Source: Branchiostoma floridae (taxonomy: Eukaryota; Chordata; Leptocardii; Amphioxiformes; Branchiostomatidae). Taken from it: a DNA stretch of 64,000 nucleotides. This document shows positions 25,201-37,200 of this stretch, piece by piece. Position 1 is the stretch's first letter; each line of letters opens with the position of its first letter. The notes below the pieces were generated by a model. It did no database searches, was not told the DNA's origin, and saw only the letters and a list, made by a program, of their open reading frames with translations. The stretch is taken from assembly GCF_000003815.2 (NCBI RefSeq), contig NC_049991.1, positions 13,683,685 to 13,747,684 of the forward strand. The letters are read 5' to 3'. Both the position numbers and the translations under genes were made by a program.

Positions 25201-28200
25201 ACATTTTGCCAGCACGATGTTGGAGCAACATGATAACTTTATGTCTGTATTATGCCACTTTTATTGTTGAAGGCGCGTAAGCAAATGAACAAGCATGACA
25301 AAAGAAATATTATGATACTATTTATTCGGTAACATTCACTTTTATTCACGATTCTAATTTGCAATGCCTGCAAACTCCGATCGGAATCACCCGGACCTTG
25401 TACGATTTAAAATGCATTTAACGTGAAATTGGAATTTATGACGAATCCGACACGTTAGTTCAAGGAGCTTTTATCAGATAAAAGCTCCTTGGTTAGTTCA
25501 GATTCTTTTCTCAGTAGTCACGCTTCCTATTTTCATAGTTTAAAAACTATCGACAAAGGAAGCGTTAAAGAATGTTTTTCTCCTGGTGCAAACTGTAAAC
25601 ACACGTCACCCACCACTCGTCTCCGATGTGACGAAGCCATTCGCGCCATTTTTATTGGATTTTAGACGGACTCGACAGTCGAGCCGTCCACCGCGGCCTT
25701 GGCATCGTTTCCTCGCGATCGGTGTCAGCCCTGACTGCACCGCTGCCCCTTGTCCTTGTCCCTCAACTTAGTTGTAGTAGAAGCAATAGTTTCCGCGTCG
25801 TCCACTTCTTGACAGGTCGACGCCTTAGCGAGATACTTGTGTATGTTATCCAGTCCCAAACATCGCAGTTTCTCGGTGCCTCTTCTTGATTGACGTTATG
25901 TTACCGCCTTTGTTGGAGCCGCTGCTGGCTGTGATTGTTTGCAAGTTAATTCGATTTTTCGCATAAAGTGGCACGCCCTGTCTAATCGGTATATCTAAAG
26001 ACTGCAGCCAAGGCTGTTGTCATGGTAACGACACGTATAACAACATTTCCCACATGCGAATCGGGTTGGGCACGTCTTGTACTGCGTGTGTTTGATTTGA
26101 GCTCAAGTCGCTGAATTTACAAGTCTCACCGTCGGTTTTACAAACAGCACGTGCACTTACTTTTTCACCAGTCGTCTTCCAGAGCGTTCAAAATTATGAA
26201 AGAAAAGAGGCTTTTTCCTGTCATTTTTTCGGTAAAATCTTAGGAAAATACCGACATGTGTTGGTGCACAGATGTTAGCAAGATATGCAAGTTTTTCTAA
26301 GGCGCTGAATTTTGTCAGCGTGACTGAATGGTGGCATTGCAAACCGGAAGTACACTTTTTACGTCGCATTTTGGTAACTTTATCGAGAACTTATTATACC
26401 ATACAGTAGAACTCTGAAAATAGTCTACCACGTCCGGTATGAACTTCGGCTTCATGTCTTTGCCGCGCCAGCTTCAAAAGAAAGGTAAACAAATTTGACT
26501 GATATTTTCTCCGTCCACCTTTATACCAGCGTTAAAACGGTAAATACTATTGTAACATCAATAGTTTTACAACGTTGTAGCGGTGTTTAACAGAGATAGA
26601 GTCAAAGGCGCGGCAGGAAAATATTACTGAGTGAATACTGAGCGAATTTTCAGCATGTGGAGCGCCGAAGCCTCCAACTTTTTTTTGCCTTGCCGGGCGC
26701 CGAACTCGGGCGAGAGTCGTCTCAAGCTTGTTGAGGCCCGGGAAATTTTGAAATCTTGAACCTCCGAAACGGCATTTCTGGCATTTTGACGAACAAATTT
26801 CACTGATAGTCCGAGCAAAAAATTTTTCCTAGGCCCTCCCCCTGGCTCAATTTTTTTCCTAGGCCCATCCCCCCCCCCCCGACGACCGCCCCCCCCGCTA
26901 AATATCGACCAGTCCCTTAGTGCCCAGTTACTCAGTGTAAAATTAGCGTAGCGGATCCGCTGCTAGTATAAACTTCGACCCCTATATGTTGTTTTTGGTA
27001 AGTTTTTGTCGACACATCTTGGCTTCCGGGTATCGCTCCGAGGACGCAAACAGTGAAGCGCCCCGGGCAGCTTGACCGATAATGTCATCGCTACGGGCTT
27101 TCGAAATTCATTAGGATATTGTGAGATTTTAGGTCCTATAATTTTCTTGCAAATCAGATATGTTAGACCAGATGGTACATTTTTACTTCCTGTATACTGT
27201 ATAGGTGTAGTTCCCGGGGAAAATTTTGTTTGGAAATACGGCGTCGTTGAAAATAGTCTCTTAACTATACGTTTCAATGGGGGCGAGAAACTGGGGTGTG
27301 CCCCTAAATGTTCCATTTTCGAGCAGAGGTTATTTGAGACAGTTAAATGTTGTATGGGAAAAGCTATGGCTGAAATATGCTGTATTTGCTCCTAAGCAAA
27401 TGTCGGCCTTTCTAGTTTGATTTGATTTTATATCACCAATTTTTGTCATATGTGATGACGTTTCTTACATGTTTTGGGTCTTCATTGAAAACAACGACCG
27501 TATATCAGCTGATAGATTTTTCCTTGATGAAGTTGAAAATGTAATTTATGACATTGTACTTACACCCTCCCACGGACTGGACAGTGGCCTGGTCAGACAT
27601 GTCCAGTAGGTACAGTTTGCTGATAATGGACATCAGAACAGCCACGGCCATTTCCTATAGGAAACAATAAATGTTTCTTTTGAAAACTTGGCTAAAGATT
27701 TAAAGGCAACAATTTTGTTGTTGGTTGGCCCTCATCGATAGCCTGGGTACCATCCGGAAGGTAGATCGCTCCAACGTTCATTATATGCTATATATAGTCG
27801 CTACTAGCTCTGATATTCATTATACACTAATAATGTATTGTTGCTTCTCTGTGTTTCCGATAGCAGAAGCGAACATAGGAGCGAACTACTATCCGGATGG
27901 TACCCAGGCTACCTCATCGAGACATGCATGCCAAAATTTGAACTTGACCATCAGGTCAACAACACCTACCCACGTACCCTTTAGATATCATTGTGATTCT
28001 ATCAGAGGCACTTCAGATATGTCAATACATCGGGGTAATTAAATTTGGTAGAATAAAACCAGTGAGTGGGAATAAAACCAGCTAATGAGAAACTTTTTGT
28101 ATGTCACAAAAGATTTAAATTGGTAACGTGCAAAATGAATTTAATGTTTCTGTTCCGTATGTTCAACAAGAAGAAAAATAAGTGTCATTGTACTAGCAAA

Positions 28201-31200
28201 TATGTCCATGCTAGTACAGCAAAAGTGTGCCAACATGCATTCTGATATAGTATGTAATACAATAAAGTCAATGACTCGTGCCACGACGTATAGCAAGATA
28301 AGCACTTATACATAACGATGAACCAGAAGAAGAGGAAGGGATTGTTTTCTGGACAGCCGCAAGCATGACATGAGTTAAACCATGTCGTAGTCGTAGGCCG
28401 GAGTCAAAAAGTTCGGATTTGTAAAAATCCCTTCAGTATCTTTTTACCTTATCCTCCTGTGGAATGCCCGGACATGACTTAATGACAAGCGTTGATAACT
28501 CAGAGATCATTTGCACTTGTTGTGACGTCTGGGCCCGACCCGATTCAGAAGCCAACGTTTTAATTGCCTTCCTGCACATCTACATGTACAACAATGGATA
28601 ACAAAGTTTAACATCTTTATTTCTTTATATCCTGGTACAAATTCATCCACAGATTTCCAACAGATTTTCAGAATGTTCGCTATTGTTTTACCATTTACAG
28701 ACTGCAAAACATTGCTTACCTGTGCCTTTTCCTCAGCAGCTGATGTTGGCCACCCCAACACAACAGCATCTCCAGAGACATCCGCAGTCTTGCCATGGAA
28801 GAACGACAAATTTTCAGAAATGAAGTTGGTCGTTAACAACAAAGTTGCATCAGGGGCAAATAACTACTAGTATGTGATTAGCTATGCGTTGATTTTAATG
28901 CAATTCAAAACTCCGCAAATCAGGAATAAAAGTAAGAAAGGTATCAAACCAAGATGACGAACAATTGTACATGATATTTTACTCTAGTCATGTGGCACAG
29001 GCATCTGTGAATGGAACAATGCCCCCCCCCTCCTTATCAGAATATAATCCTAGTACTAATTCATGCTCATTTTTTTTAATGGTTCCCTTACGGAATGTTT
29101 TTTTTCTCTTTAGAATGCAATATTATGTATAATGAAAAGTTTATTTTCGGTAAATGGCTCCCATTTTATTCTAAAAAGGCAAAGTCAATTGACTTAAGAG
29201 CTTTTACTGCAAGGGCAGGTTACCCTCCTGGAGTGCCATCAACTTTAAACTGTAACTTTCTTATGTGATCCCTGTGATATTACTGTTGACAGAACACCAG
29301 TAATTAAGAAACTAGTGCTTTGCGTGACTAACCTGGGCTAGCTTCTGGAGTACATCCTGTGGTTTTTCAGAGATGGATGCAGCAAAGATGCTGTCCAGAT
29401 CATAACCAAGAGCCTATTGAACGAAAATAAAGGACAGTTTAATTAGAATAGAAGAAGAAGAAGAACTTTATTGCGCGACAATTGCAGCAGGTACAATGTA
29501 TGGCAATCTGAATATACATGGGAGTTGAACTATGTACTATTGCAAATATCTTACAACTAATCTAATCTAATGTAGCAGTATAAACAATCTAGTTAATATG
29601 ATAAAAGCTAATCCTAAACAATTTTGGCACAGTGAACACTTATTTTTATTACACTCCTGTAAGTCTTCAACAGATGCTATGATTTATTATTTTTCTTTGC
29701 TCGCACCCTTTCCTTTCCTCTGAAGATGGTTTTGGTTACTTCTTTGTCTTAAGATTTAGGGTAGAGAGGTCGTCCTTTCTATTCCCCTTCCACTTAGCTA
29801 CCGTCGAGCGGTCATTGTGTGACGAAAATAGTCAGACTTAATGTTAACGTTGAAACACATTCCATTTTCTTTGTCAATGAAATCATCAAATTTTACGTGT
29901 CATTTACAAAGAAAATAAACGTTCAGGTACTTTGCAAGTTTATACTTTTATATCATCAACCATAGGTCTTACAAATCCAATTTTGATCGCTCCATCCAGT
30001 GGACAGGGTAACTTGTATATTCCCAAAACACCACCAGCTGTAGAACAGCATACCTGGTCTGGTGCTGCTCTGTTATCCACCGGCGGCCTGCTGCTGGTCT
30101 CCTTTGTTTCTGCACACCATAAACAGACGTGTTATTCAATGACTAACGCCTTCACTCTCATGGACATCTTTGATCAAGAAATGATTAAAGTTACAAATTC
30201 TTTATCAAATCTTTGACCTATGAAAATACGATAATTATGGCACAATAACCAAATAAGCCCTCTGAGCTGATGTTAACATGAACTTTTGAGCTGAACTTGA
30301 GATACTTGGGACATGTGTGGACCTGTTGTATTTTTGTTGTTGCTTTCTTATGCTTCTTGCATGGAAACTATGTGTAATGTGTAGCTCTATGTCATAGTAT
30401 GTTGTATATCAAGACAATATGAGAGAATGCACAAATTTACACCAGTGAGTACAGTTTTTAGTTGACAGTCCATTCATTGACAAGCAGTTTCTATTTCACT
30501 GGATACATCGGTGTTATGGACAACAACGTTTATGTCTCAAATACCTTGTAAAATGTCTCAAGGTTTAGCGGTTTTAGTGCTAGTGTGCGAACCTACCATT
30601 GGCTTCCGATCCGAGTTGTACAGCTTGAGTTGATGACCTGGTGGACAAGACTGTGGTCATTCTACTTGTCTGCCTTCTGGTAGGAGTGGCTGTTGTTGTG
30701 ACTGCTGCTGATAAAAAAATTCAAGCATTGAAAAACCAACCTGAATATGGTTTTCTAAACTTTAATCAAGTAATGTAAGACAACACTACATCACATGAAC
30801 ATCAAGTTCAATAGAAACAAAGCCACAATTGATTTTGAAAAGCTTTATAAAAATTGTCAATTTCTTAGACCTACTTGACATTTCCAAACCGAGCTTTAGG
30901 GAACTAAAATTATGATATAAAAGACACCAAACTACACAATGCGTAGAGAGAATATTCATGGGCATTATTTGTATAAATTTTTACGTATATATTTCTATTT
31001 TTCGCTTCAACAAACAGCCTGGCCGGGCCCCGGTTTGGAAATGTGACGTGTTTTTTCCAGTTCTATGGTGCTGTTGACAGTATTGTGTCAAACAAGCTCG
31101 TGAACCTACCACTATCAGATGACCCTCCATCCTTCACATCTTCTTGTGCTTGTTGTAAGGTCGAAGTTGCTGGTTCGGTGGAGAGGAGGGTGGTCCCCCG

Positions 31201-34200
31201 ACTTTTCTGCTCCGTGGTAGCGGCAGGTGCAGACGTTGTGGTTGGTGTGGCGGCTGGAAAGAAATTACTGGTCAACAGACTACAAATTGTCAAAACCCTT
31301 TAGATATATATGTAGAGAGTAATTAAGGGTTAATGACCCGCCCCGAGGTGTATATGGTGTCATAACGCATGGTCCTCGGCTATAACCACCGAATGAAACT
31401 ATCAGTGGTCTAGTTATTAATTGATACCACAACAATACCGTAGAATGAATATGTAATATATTGAATTGTCATTGAATATATTGAACTATTTTCTCCACAG
31501 TTTTGTTGTTTGCTTGTTTGTTTTCTGTAGCTTTAGTCGTTAGGCATGGCACACTAGTTCTGTGTCATGCCTAACGGCTTAAGGATACGGAAAGCAAGTC
31601 TTTAGTACAACCTGCGTAAAGCAAGACTTTAAGGAATGATTCACTCACACCGAGATGGGCCCCTACTCTCTTTGATAAGTCGAACTGTGGCTCTCCTGAA
31701 ACACGGCGCCTCCACCATTACGTCCCAATTCAAGAGGACGTCCCTAAGACTTTAAAAAATCGTCAACAACAACAATAACAGTGGCAACCTACCTGTGACC
31801 GCCAGTGCAATTGCTGCCTCGCTCTGCGACCTCCAACTGCCTGATGAGAACAGGGCTGTCACCCTGATGATGTAAGCAGTCTCCGGTGGCAGACCAACCA
31901 CCGGAAACGACACTTCACCTGTTGCTGTGCTCTGATTGACAGCTGTCGTCATGTCCAGCCCGGACACTACGACACGGTATCCCTCAAGGTCAAAGTCAGG
32001 ATCAGGGGATGGAGACCACGTGACCTTGAATCCTTCATCCGTGATATCTGTAACAACCAGGTCCATTGGTGGATCTACAGCTGCAAGAAAAAGAATTAAA
32101 ACACATAAGACGAGTGTAAAAAAATGTCTTCAGACCAAGTGACGTCCTGTTGGCGTTCCGGCTAGGGTGCTTGGCCCAGAACTCAGAGGTCCTGGGTGCG
32201 AGTTGCCTGACATGTCATCGTGCCCTAGACACAGTGGATAACAACGTCAAAATTGTCTCAAAAAGGTTATGGGGCTTCCTTTCAGACCAAGATTTCCCTG
32301 TGAGGGGTTAAGTCAGAGTAACGTTACATAATCAGGACATAGATTGACCTCTGAGGTGCTGTGTAAGCTACGTTGGAACACAACGCGCCGTGGATGATTT
32401 AAAAAAATGTAGTGCTTGTTTTTCTTTTAATAATTGGCTCGATTACTCGCAAGTCCTGTCAACATCAGTCATGATATCGATGTCTGAAACATAATAACAA
32501 TGATATTCACACAGAAGATACCTTTATCGCAAAGCTGTGTTTTCCATCCATCCTGACACCCAGCGGAGCAGACACCTGACAGCGGGTCACAGTTGACGTC
32601 TCCGCCTTGGCAGTGCCCGCACACTTGGAAACAGAGTTACTAACAGTACTAGATGTTCATTTTAAACATCGCATGTTATATCATTATAGTTACAAATTAA
32701 ATCTGTCATAGCTAAGCTTGCATCAGTTTGGGCTTAACAAATAAAGAGAACAGACCTAAGGTAAAGTGTAGTTTGATTAAAGTAACTACCCTCTACGTGC
32801 CAACTGCGAGAAGCTCCTTGATAATAATGAACTGCTCTTGAAATTGTGAAAAATGCCTCAAATAATTTGCATATCTACATTGTGTATATGCATTGTGTAT
32901 ATGCTTGTGCAATGAACTCCAATTTTTACCTCCACAACCGTGGGCATCCGCCATCAACACGAATCCCAGGTGGCAGAAACACCGGTACCCCCCAGGAAAG
33001 TTTGAGCAGATGTGGTCACACCGACCGTTCACTGCCGCACACTCGTCAGTATCTACAAGGAGAATGGAGGCAAGATTTAGGGTCAACTCCTACAGCAAAT
33101 TTTACTTCAGCAAGGTTGTAATATTTTGTTCAAAGAGCCGGCATACCTGTGCATGTTGGAACAGAACTACTCCAAGTCTGGTTCGCCTGGCACCGCACAC
33201 TAGAGGCTCCTTCCAGCTCGTACCCCTGGTTACAGGTGAACATCACCTCGTCATTGTAGTAGCTCACTCCGGTAGTACTCAGAGATCCGTTGTCAGGGGG
33301 AGTCAGCGCTGGACATTGGACAACTGAAATAATAATCAAATGTTGATCAAGAAAATTGAAACTGTAGCGCCAGTTGCACAGAAGCACCTGCATCACAGGA
33401 ATGTTGAAGCAGATGTGGTCACACCGGTGGTACACTGTCGCAGATTCGTCGCGATCTACAAAGAAAATGGAGGAAAATTTCTGGGTCTGATATACCTTAC
33501 CTCTGCATGTTGGAAGAGAACTACTCCAAGTACGGTTCGCCTGGCACCGCACACTAGAGGCTCCTTCCAGCTCGTACCCCTGGTTACAGGTGAACATCAC
33601 CTCGTCATTGTAGGAGTTCACTCCGGTAGGACTCAGCGTTCCGTTATCTGGCGGAGTCAGCGCTGGACATTGGACAACTGAAATGATAAACAAATGTAGA
33701 TCAGGAGCATTTAGATTGCGGTATCAGTTGTACATCTAATCACCAGTACCCCAGGGAATTTTGAAGTAGATGTGGTCACACCGGCGACTCACCGTCACAC
33801 ATTTGTCGCGATCTACAAAGAGAATGGAGAGAAACTGCACGGTATAAAACGTCTACAATAAACGTAACCTCTGAAAAGTTTGTATAAAAAGACGACTAGA
33901 CTGCAAACTCTCTTACCTCTGCATGTTGGGACAGGACCGCTCCAAGTTCGGTTCGCCTGGCACTTCACACAAGACGCTCCTTCCAGCTCGTACCCTTGGT
34001 TACAGGTGAACATCACCTTGTCATTGTAGGAGTTCACTCCGGTAGTACTCAGCGATCCGTTGTCTGGAGGAGTCAGCGCTGGACATTGGACAACTGAAAT
34101 GATAAACAAATGTAGATCAGGAGCATTTAGATTGCGGTATCAGTTGTACATCTCATCACCAGTACCCCAGGGAATTTTGAAGTAGATGTGGTCACACCGG

Positions 34201-37200
34201 CGACTCACCGTCACACATTCGTCGCGATCTACAAAGAGAATGGAGGGAAACTGCACGGTATAAAACGTCTACAATAAACGAGGCATCGTCACCCTTCCAC
34301 CCCCCATTCCAAACATGGTTATGTCCCATTTGATCAAATCAACGTTACCATAAGCGACGCCTGGCGGACCATTAGGTACTGCGTACGTGTCACTTGAAAT
34401 CGAGACCCTTCCCTCCCCCATTCCATCATCATCATCATCGGTCGGCTGCGACGCAGGCGACTGTAAGTTTCTTCCAAGACCTTCTGTCGGCAGCTAGATG
34501 ACATGGTTATGCCCCACTTGGAAAAGGCGGCGGAAGGTAATTTGTAGTGCGGATACTAAAACAATGACATAACACGTTTAGCACATTGTACCTGTTGCGA
34601 TTCAAACAAAGTCAAAGTCAAAGTGTGGCACATGACAGGGCGACGTGATTGACAACTCTCTGTCACATGTCAGGACGCCCGCAAGTGCCACGTGTCACGT
34701 GTGCGGTTATTATTCTGTTATTACTGGGTGTAGGGGAAGGTCTTTTAAACTTTTTGTCATTTATATATAATTCCGTTTTGGAATGATAAACCGGAATGTG
34801 GAAATATGTCCTTTGGGCATACAGAAAGACATGCGACACCAGACGAGGTAATTTATTACTCTGACAGTAGATCTATCTGATAAGGCGTGTCAATGGTAAC
34901 CATGCCTTATTTATCCCAGATGTCACTTTAAATCGAAGCATCGTCACATATTCAAGACCCTTCCACCCCCCAATTCCAAACCTAAAGGTTACATAATCAG
35001 ACCTTACCACAGACTGGTACGTCACAATACTCCCATCTTGTGCTGAGATCCGTGGTGTAGCACCAAATTCCGGGATCACCCCACGGATGCCGGCAGTAGT
35101 TCTTCTCCAGTCCGGATGACGGATAATTAGCGGGTGTAGCGCCGTGTTGGTGTGGTGTCTGCCTGTCCCAGCGCTGACACGTCCTGCCTGTTTCGGTCAC
35201 GGCGACTGTTCCTCGGTAGGAAGCCCCATTTCCAACCTGGCAATCTCCTGGTTTATGTGATTTAAAAAAAGCAGTATATGATACACGCTGGCTTACTTTT
35301 GAAGTGGAGTATAAGCTAGTCTAGGATGGGAGGATATAGTTGATGACAGGCGTGGGGTAATAACGCATATCTTTATGTGCTACCGTGTGGTGATTGCGTT
35401 GTATCGTTACGCTTTATCGCCTCCTCACGGAATCTGTGGAGACAGAAAAACAGAACAAAATTGAACTTAATTTGTTCTGAAATAAGTATCGTCCATGAGG
35501 CCCCTTTCGTCCTACCAAACGACATGTTTGTTTGTGTTATAATGAAAGCATCTTTTTCAAACGAAAATACGAAATTTTGACGCGGAAATTATGCACATGC
35601 CATAATCGATATTGTTTTACGTATACGGTATCATCTCGGGGAATAAAGATATCACGCAGCAAAATTCACTTTGCTAAGATATCGTTATAAGACGTACCTT
35701 AAAGTATCGTAATTATGTTTAACGAAATTCTGACGATATTTCTTTTCTTACAGTATTGTTCTGGCATGTACATTCTATTTCTCAATATCGTATCACGAAA
35801 CGTGCACTATGACTTCTGCCTGTTTAAGATTTCACGGTGGTGGGCGGTGCTTATTTCTCTGCCTCATTTTCCCACAGAATTTGATGAAGCTCTCTTTATG
35901 GTCCTTTATTTATTCATCTGATTTTCCCTTGAGGACATTTACCCACCCACTTGTCATCTTTGAAAGACCTTCCCCTACACCAGAAATAGCAGAATGATTC
36001 ACGTGACGCGTGGCACTTAACCGCGTCCTTGTTTGGGCAACTTAAAAGGCATGTGGTAAAGAGTTATCAATCACGTCGCCCTGTCATGTGCTAGACTTTG
36101 ACTTTGACTTAGTTTTAATCGCAACAGGTACAATGTGCTAAACGTGTTATGTCATTGTTTTATCCGCACTCCAAATCACCTAGCTTCCGCCACCTTTTCC
36201 AAGTGGGGCAATCGTTACAACATCGCAACGTCCCTGTTGAAACATCGTACACGTATTTTCGCTCGTTTAAGGTACCCTTTTCCAAAACGTTATTTTGACA
36301 CGGAAATTGTAAAACAGTGCAAAGGGGTAATTTGGGCATCGTTCAAAAGGCCCCTTAAGGCCTACCGAAACGACGTTTTGTTCAAAGCATCGTAGACGTA
36401 TTTACGTCTATTTTCGCTTCTTTAAGGTACCTTTTTCAATACAAAATTTTGACACGGAAATGATGCCATAAACATCGTTCACGTATTTTCGCTTGTTTAA
36501 GGTACCCTTTTCCAAAACGTTATTTTGACACGGAAATTGTAAAGCTGTGCAAATGGGACGTATGGACATCGTTCAAAAGGCCAGTTAAGGCCTACCGAAG
36601 CGATGTTTTGTTCAAAGCATCGTAGACGTATTTACGTCTTTTTTTCGCTTCTTTTAGGTACCTTTTTCAATACGAAATTTTGACACGGAAATGATGCCAT
36701 AGTATGTTGGGGGTGTATGTACCGTATGGTGTGTAACGTTACAGCATACATATTTTGTTCAATGTTGCTATGATATGCGATATTGCAGGAAATCGTAGCA
36801 CGCTATCGTTACTATATCGTAACGTCCCTGTTGAAACATCGTACACGTATTTTCGCTTGTTTAAGGTATCCTTTTTCAGAACGTTATTTTGACACGGAAA
36901 TTGTAAAGCTGTGCAAAGGGGACGTATGGGCACCGTTCAAAAGGCCCCTTCAGCCCTACCAAAACGACGTTTTGTTCAAAGCATCGTAGACGTATTTACG
37001 TCTATTTTCGCTCCTTTAAGGTACATTTTTCAATACGAAATTCTGACACGGAAATGATGCCATAGTCTTACCAGTGCATGTTGGGACAGGACCGCTCCAA
37101 GTTCGGTTCGCCTGGCACCTCACACTAGACGCCCCTTCCAGCTCGTACCCCTGGTTACAGGTGAACATCACCTCGTCATTGTAGGAGTTCACTCCGGTAG

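Noticed and set aside
27072-27395. Plus-strand frame of 107 codons in the large polycystin intron
   Set aside because: No recognised domain, no splice context, and an antisense frame of similar length overlaps it.
33740-34232. EGF-like remnants as coding exons
   Set aside because: Cys positions are lost and no donor follows; sushi exons on both sides already join in phase without them.
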